Shown piece after piece: positions 8,296-11,951 of a DNA stretch of 11,951 nt. Source of the stretch: Flavobacteriales bacterium (GTDB lineage Bacteria; Bacteroidota; Bacteroidia; Flavobacteriales; UBA7430). A program made the position numbers and the translations under genes. The stretch spans positions 1 through 11,951 of the forward strand of contig NYWQ01000013.1 in NCBI GenBank assembly GCA_002685115.1, read 5' to 3'. Under the pieces are notes generated by a model. The model saw nothing but the letters and a program-made list of their open reading frames with translations. It was not told where the DNA came from and made no database searches. Numbering within the stretch: position 1 is the first letter of the stretch; each line of letters begins with the position of its first letter.

Positions 8296-8325
8296 CAAAG
8301 ATACTTATTCAAATAAGAGTTGAAA
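8296..8325 (-). promoter_or_regulatory. Promoter of ychF
   Basis: TATCTTTG (8296-8303, minus strand) matches the Bacteroidota -7 consensus TAnnTTTG at every fixed position. TTTC (8322-8325), 18 bases upstream, is a three-of-four match to the -33 TTTG. Transcription would start near 8290, leaving a leader of about 14 bases before the ATG at 8276. This also argues against translation from the ATG at 8312. Confidence 0.6.
8304..8317. repeat. 14-base palindrome in the ychF promoter spacer
   Basis: CTTATT-CA-AATAAG has perfect 6-base arms around a 2-base centre and abuts the -7 box, between the two promoter elements. This is where a dimeric regulator would bind to block RNA polymerase. The 2-base centre makes it a poor RNA hairpin, so a DNA site is the better reading. 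No bound protein can be named, and a chance AT-rich palindrome is not excluded. Confidence 0.4.
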
Positions 8326-8358
8326 ATTTAATACACTTTAAACATTGGATAATTAGTA

Positions 8359-11232
8359 CTACCTAAAAATACTTACATCTCCGGTTATACTCATGTATTT
8401 TAGTTCCAAAATGAAAAAGTACACCCCTTCAAGTAATTCATTTGAATAGTTTACACCAGTCCAGGGCTCTGAGTTTGGATCGATGGAATAATAAACCTCA
8501 TCTCCCCATCTGTTATAAATCCTCAAAATTGCTGATTCGCATTCATTTAGACCCGGAATAAAAAACTGATCATTTATAAAATCACCGTTAGGTGTTATTA
8601 CATTAGGTACATATACATTTTCATAATAATTCTCGGCACTATAATCAATCTCTAGGGAAAGTTCATCAGAACAAAATTCATTACTTGCAATTAAATTTAT
8701 AGCATATGAATTTCCAACTTCAAAAAACATTGATGGGTTTACTTCATCAGATGCTAAACCATTAAGATCCCAAATGTAAGAATCTGACAATTCAGATTGG
8801 TTCATAAAAGTAACTTTTCGTGAACAAGAATCAATTGTGTAAGTAAATGATGCTTGAGGTTTCTGAAGAAAACCAACCGATATATTGTCAGCTAAAAAAG
8901 CGTCACAACCCAGTTCTGTTTCGAGGGTCAAACTAACGTTGTACTGACCTTGATCTACATATTCATGACTTGAGGCAAACTCAGAAGAAGTACTTCCATC
9001 TCCAAAATCCCAGCTCCAACTTAACACATCATCGTATGAAGAAACAAAACTTAAATTTTGGTACTGCACAAGCCCAACCTCACAATCCGCAACTGGAAGT
9101 GTAGAAAAATCAACCACAGGTGGAGCTGGTACTGCTATAGATGATGTATACGTGTTTAAAGTATTACATGCTGCAGGATTGGATGCAGTGAGTACAATAG
9201 TGTAATCTCCTTCTTCTGCATAGGAAAAAGAACTGAGAAGACCCGAAGTTGGCTCTTCTCCATTACCAAAATCCCATGACAAATCTGTATAAGATTCAGA
9301 GTTGTCATTAATCGTAATCTCTAGGTCTTCGTTGCACTCATAAGTGAGTTCAAAATCTGCATTAACAACAGGTAATGAAATGATTTCAGCAGAAAATACA
9401 TCATCTTGAGAACAAAAATAATCATTAGAAGCTGTAAGTACTACGTCATAATCACCTTCATCAAATGTATAAGTAAGATTTTCAACTGAACCAACGATTT
9501 GACCATTTACAGTCCACTGGTAATCATCTGTGTTTGTACTTTGACTGGTAAAGTTTACGAGTAATGGCTCACAACCAGACAAAATACTGGATTGAAATAC
9601 CACTTCTGGTTGTGGGTAAACGCTTATCCAAGTTTCTTCTGAAATGGAACTCTCACAACCTGTTTCTGTGTTTAAAACACTTAAACTTACATCGTAAACA
9701 CCAGGCTCATAAGATACTACCGGGTTGGCAACATTTGAACTTTCGCCATTACCTAAATCCCAGTCGTAAATCAAATTTGACGTAGTTGAAATAGTTGGTG
9801 TAAGCGTCACCAATTGAGGCTCACACAATTCGTATGCAGTGGATGAAATAGAGGTTAAATCATTTGTTGATATTAAAAAATCTTTCTCAAAGGTTTCCTC
9901 ACAATCGAGATAAGAAACCGTGAAGGAAATTTGCTGGGTACCATCTGAAGTAAAAGAGATGTTTTGAGGAGAAATCTCATTGGAAAACTGAGTAACAGCG
10001 TTTACACCAAAATCCCATGTAAAATCACCATCCTCTGGAATAATTCCGCTTCCTTCAAAATCGTAAAGTGCACCTTCTTCACAATCGGTTGGAGGCAGAG
10101 AGAAAGATGGATATACATTAGGATAAAGAGAAAAAGTAACCAGCGAAGTATCGGTACAAAAAGATCCTGGATTTGCAATTAAAGTTACAGTATAAGTTCC
10201 GCTATCTGGATAGACATAAATTGGGGAGTTTTCAGTTGAATTGTCTGTTTCTGAGGTCAAATCGCCAAAATCCCAAAAATAATCAAATGCATTCTCACTT
10301 TGATTGTCAAAAACGACATCTAAACCATCACAATAAACATCCGCGATTGGGACGGCTGCAGTTGCAATTTCACAATCCACCACTAGGAACCGAAAATCTC
10401 TTAAAATTTCACCTAAATAAACTCCATTTCTGTATTCTTCTACCTTTATACCGATTACGTAAAAACCTTCTTGAGTTGGAGTTCCAGTTATTAATCCTGA
10501 GTTACTATCAATACTTAAAACTGGATTAGAATCCATAGGATACTCTTCAGAATAACCGTCTGCCCAAGGAAGTTGATCGTAGGGTGGAGGATAGGTTCCT
10601 GTAGGATCAAAATTACTCGAACCATGAAACGGAGATACTAATGAATAAACCAATGAATCACCATCAACATCTGATGCAGATTGACTAACGGAAACATCAG
10701 AACCTAAACATAGCGCGAGCGGAGGAAAACTATCAAAAGAAGGTGAGTTATTACAAGCTGGCCCTGAAATTGGAGGAATTAAAGCCACAAGAGAAGACCC
10801 AAAATCTTGAGGTTCATCTATATTAACAACCTGTTCATTACGGCAACATCTTTGGTATACAACCTTGTAACCCTGACCATTGTTAGGTAAATTAGCTATA
10901 ACTGTAAAAGTTCCTTTCTCTACACACAAATCTGGTGGCAGCGTTAAGCATTCATCCGTAAACTCATCAACTACAAATTCTTCCTCAGCAACCCCATGTT
11001 GTAATACAAATACCTCATTGTTGTTGGCATTGTAGATCGTAATTACACCTTCTCCATCAAAACCAGTTCCATTGGTGTTTGTAGGTCCGCAATCTCTGTA
11101 AATAATTACTTTAATTTCGTATTGATTACCCCCTAAACACGTGTAAACAACTTCTCCACCGATTAAATGTGTTGCATTTAAAATCAGTGGACAAAAAGAA
11201 AACATTAAAAAAAGCAACCTTATAATACGCAT
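8359..11232 (-). CDS. Secreted multi-PKD protein with T9SS type B (gliding motility-associated) C-terminal domain
   Basis: The 957-residue protein starts with a signal peptide (1-20, hydrophobic, ending NA before THLIGGE). Residues 21-180 form a cysteine-containing N-terminal region of a kind seen in large Bacteroidota PKD proteins, with no defined activity. A cadherin/Ig-like segment follows (DVDGDSLVYSL, 188-198; GLITGTPTQEGFYVIGIKV, 246-264). Seven PKD-like repeats run from about 295 to 865, with core motifs WDFGD (320), WDFGV (406), WDLGNG (491), WTVNG (573), WDFGNG (653), WDFGDG (741) and WDLNG (821). Each carries one cysteine near its start and one near its end. The last 85 residues (VPNVITPNGDFINDQF, IYNRWGDEVY, GDVSIFR) match the gliding motility-associated C-terminal domain (TIGR04131-type), the type B T9SS sorting signal. 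The protein is probably exported and surface-attached or released, perhaps an adhesin; I see no catalytic residues. It is flanked by housekeeping genes that share no obvious task with it. Confidence 0.9.
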   Translation of the reverse strand: MRIIRLLFLMFSFCPLILNATHLIGGEVVYTCLGGNQYEIKVIIYRDCGPTNTNGTGFDGEGVITIYNANNNEVFVLQHGVAEEEFVVDEFTDECLTLPPDLCVEKGTFTVIANLPNNGQGYKVVYQRCCRNEQVVNIDEPQDFGSSLVALIPPISGPACNNSPSFDSFPPLALCLGSDVSVSQSASDVDGDSLVYSLVSPFHGSSNFDPTGTYPPPYDQLPWADGYSEEYPMDSNPVLSIDSNSGLITGTPTQEGFYVIGIKVEEYRNGVYLGEILRDFRFLVVDCEIATAAVPIADVYCDGLDVVFDNQSENAFDYFWDFGDLTSETDNSTENSPIYVYPDSGTYTVTLIANPGSFCTDTSLVTFSLYPNVYPSFSLPPTDCEEGALYDFEGSGIIPEDGDFTWDFGVNAVTQFSNEISPQNISFTSDGTQQISFTVSYLDCEETFEKDFLISTNDLTSISSTAYELCEPQLVTLTPTISTTSNLIYDWDLGNGESSNVANPVVSYEPGVYDVSLSVLNTETGCESSISEETWISVYPQPEVVFQSSILSGCEPLLVNFTSQSTNTDDYQWTVNGQIVGSVENLTYTFDEGDYDVVLTASNDYFCSQDDVFSAEIISLPVVNADFELTYECNEDLEITINDNSESYTDLSWDFGNGEEPTSGLLSSFSYAEEGDYTIVLTASNPAACNTLNTYTSSIAVPAPPVVDFSTLPVADCEVGLVQYQNLSFVSSYDDVLSWSWDFGDGSTSSEFASSHEYVDQGQYNVSLTLETELGCDAFLADNISVGFLQKPQASFTYTIDSCSRKVTFMNQSELSDSYIWDLNGLASDEVNPSMFFEVGNSYAINLIASNEFCSDELSLEIDYSAENYYENVYVPNVITPNGDFINDQFFIPGLNECESAILRIYNRWGDEVYYSIDPNSEPWTGVNYSNELLEGVYFFILELKYMSITGDVSIFR

Positions 11233-11279
11233 AAAATAAATTATTTCTATGGTCGAGATTAATTGTTCATTGATTCAAA

Positions 11280-11308
11280 CAAAAACTATGCTAAAAATCC
11301 TAAAACAA
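11280..11308 (-). promoter_or_regulatory. Candidate promoter of the PKD-repeat gene
   Basis: On the minus strand TTG (11306-11308) is followed after 17 bases by TAGTTTTTG (11280-11288), close to the Bacteroidota TTG / TAnnTTTG pattern but with one extra base in the -7 element. It lies just downstream of the glyA terminator and would give a leader of about 40 bases. It is a weak match in AT-rich sequence. Confidence 0.3.
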
Positions 11309-11327
11309 CATTTTATTTTAACATTGC

Positions 11328-11354
11328 AAAACAGAGACTAGCTTAAGGCTCTGT
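11328..11354 (-). terminator. Likely intrinsic terminator of glyA
   Basis: On the minus strand ACAGAG pairs with CTCTGT, extended after one mismatch by two further pairs, with a 6-base loop (arms 11349-11354 and 11331-11336). The stem runs into a short run of four Ts. It lies 33 bases after the glyA stop and before the PKD gene, where a terminator is expected. The short T-run makes it moderate in strength. Confidence 0.5.
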
Positions 11355-11387
11355 AAAACAACACTTTGCTAATGAATCAGAGAAAGA

Positions 11388-11951
11388 CTATTTTGAGAAA
11401 ATCGGAAAATCAGCCATCATTTCGTTAACCTGATCAGCGATTTCTGCTAAAACCTTTTCATCTTCAAAATTTAGAATAACCTTGTCTATAAATTCTACTA
11501 TTTGAATCATGTGAGCTTCACTTAAACCTCTGGTGGTTATAGCAGGAGTACCAATTCGAATACCTGAAGTAATAAAAGGGGATTGCTCATCAAAAGGAAC
11601 CATATTTTTATTAACGGTTATGTGCGCCTTTACCAGAGAATTCTCTGCATCCTTTCCCGTAATATTTTTTGACCTTAAATCAATCAGCATACAATGATTA
11701 TCCGTACCACCGGAAACTACGTCATAATCTTTGGCTATAAATGCAGCGGCCATAGCAGTAGCATTTTTCTTAGTTTGAAGAGTATATTCAAAAAAATCAT
11801 CGCTAAGAGCTTCGCCAAAAGCAACAGCTTTAGCTGCAATTACATGCTCTAGAGGACCACCTTGCATGCCCGGGAAAACTGCCGAATTAAGTAATGCAGA
11901 AACCATTCTGACTTTACCTTTTGGTGTGGTTAAACCCCATGGGTTTTCAAA
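11388..11951 (-). CDS. glyA: Serine hydroxymethyltransferase (C-terminal 187 residues; 5' end outside window)
   Basis: GlyA is the cytoplasmic PLP enzyme that interconverts serine plus tetrahydrofolate with glycine plus 5,10-methylene-tetrahydrofolate, the main source of one-carbon units. The frame is open to the right edge, so the large domain and the PLP-binding lysine segment (TTHKTLRGPRGG in the family) lie outside, a few residues upstream of the first visible one (FENPWGL). Visible conserved elements are [20 protein letters not shown] (fragment residues 25-44), [14 protein letters not shown] (80-93), the small-domain stretch [22 protein letters not shown] (116-137) and the TTRG that follows. 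Arg132 in GIRIGTPA is the expected substrate-carboxylate ligand. There is no frameshift and the C-terminus is of normal extent. A Met at 11906 is internal and is not the start. A hairpin terminator follows the stop. Confidence 0.97.
   Translation of the reverse strand, partial: FENPWGLTTPKGKVRMVSALLNSAVFPGMQGGPLEHVIAAKAVAFGEALSDDFFEYTLQTKKNATAMAAAFIAKDYDVVSGGTDNHCMLIDLRSKNITGKDAENSLVKAHITVNKNMVPFDEQSPFITSGIRIGTPAITTRGLSEAHMIQIVEFIDKVILNFEDEKVLAEIADQVNEMMADFPIFSK

Noticed and set aside
8277..8312. In-frame upstream ATG that would extend YchF by 12 residues to 375
   Set aside because: YchF proteins begin directly at the MKxGIVGLPNVGKS segment, the extra residues do not resemble the family, and the ATG at 8312 lies upstream of the likely -7 box.
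8638..10350. DNA-level tandem repeat array in the PKD gene
   Set aside because: The repeats are visible only at protein level; the DNA of the units has diverged, so there is no sign of recent duplication.
9564..10529. Three plus-strand open frames opposite the PKD repeats
   Set aside because: They mirror the repetitive minus-strand sequence, are odd in composition and overlap a well-supported gene.
11388..11906. A complete 172-residue gene starting at the Met at 11906
   Set aside because: The frame continues upstream with [15 protein letters not shown], which is serine hydroxymethyltransferase sequence, so it is the tail of a longer glyA.
1..11951. CRISPR arrays, transposases, tRNA or rRNA genes, defence or biosynthetic clusters
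   Set aside because: None of the expected repeats, inverted ends, RNA folds or protein motifs were seen, and almost the whole window is taken up by six coding genes.

Overview
The window is AT-rich DNA from a member of the Bacteroidota, most likely of the Flavobacteriia/Cytophagia type. Three things point there. Two large secreted proteins have the architecture of type IX secretion system (T9SS) cargo. The housekeeping proteins have Bacteroidota-style sequences. Start codons are preceded by A/T-rich sequence rather than Shine-Dalgarno motifs, and a clean TAnnTTTG -7 box lies in front of ychF. I cannot name the species.

All six genes I can support lie on the minus strand, so transcription runs from high to low coordinates. 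In that order they are: the C-terminal part of glyA (serine hydroxymethyltransferase, cut by the right edge); a 957-residue secreted protein with seven PKD-like repeats and a type B T9SS sorting domain; ychF (ribosome-associated ATPase); parE and parC (the two topoisomerase IV subunits, two bases apart); and a large secreted 'choice-of-anchor B' protein, open for 813 codons and cut by the left edge. That last gene has a seven-bladed LVIVD-type propeller, two CnaB-like domains, and a PA domain that seems to sit inside a beta-sandwich module.

The genes form several short transcription units. An intrinsic terminator follows glyA, another lies between ychF and parE, and promoter-like sequences precede the PKD gene, ychF and the propeller gene. 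Only parE-parC looks like a true operon. The rest is a loose mixture of core housekeeping genes (one-carbon metabolism, translation-linked ATPase, chromosome decatenation) and cell-surface or secreted cargo, which is common in this phylum. Intergenic gaps are all under 180 bases and hold only regulatory sequence.

I found no mobile element, CRISPR array, tRNA, rRNA or defence locus, and I do not see a new multi-gene system. The points most worth a second look are the nested PA domain, the one-cysteine-pair-per-repeat pattern in the PKD protein, the palindrome in the ychF promoter, the terminator 20 bases in front of parE, and the alanine at the quinolone-contact position of ParC.
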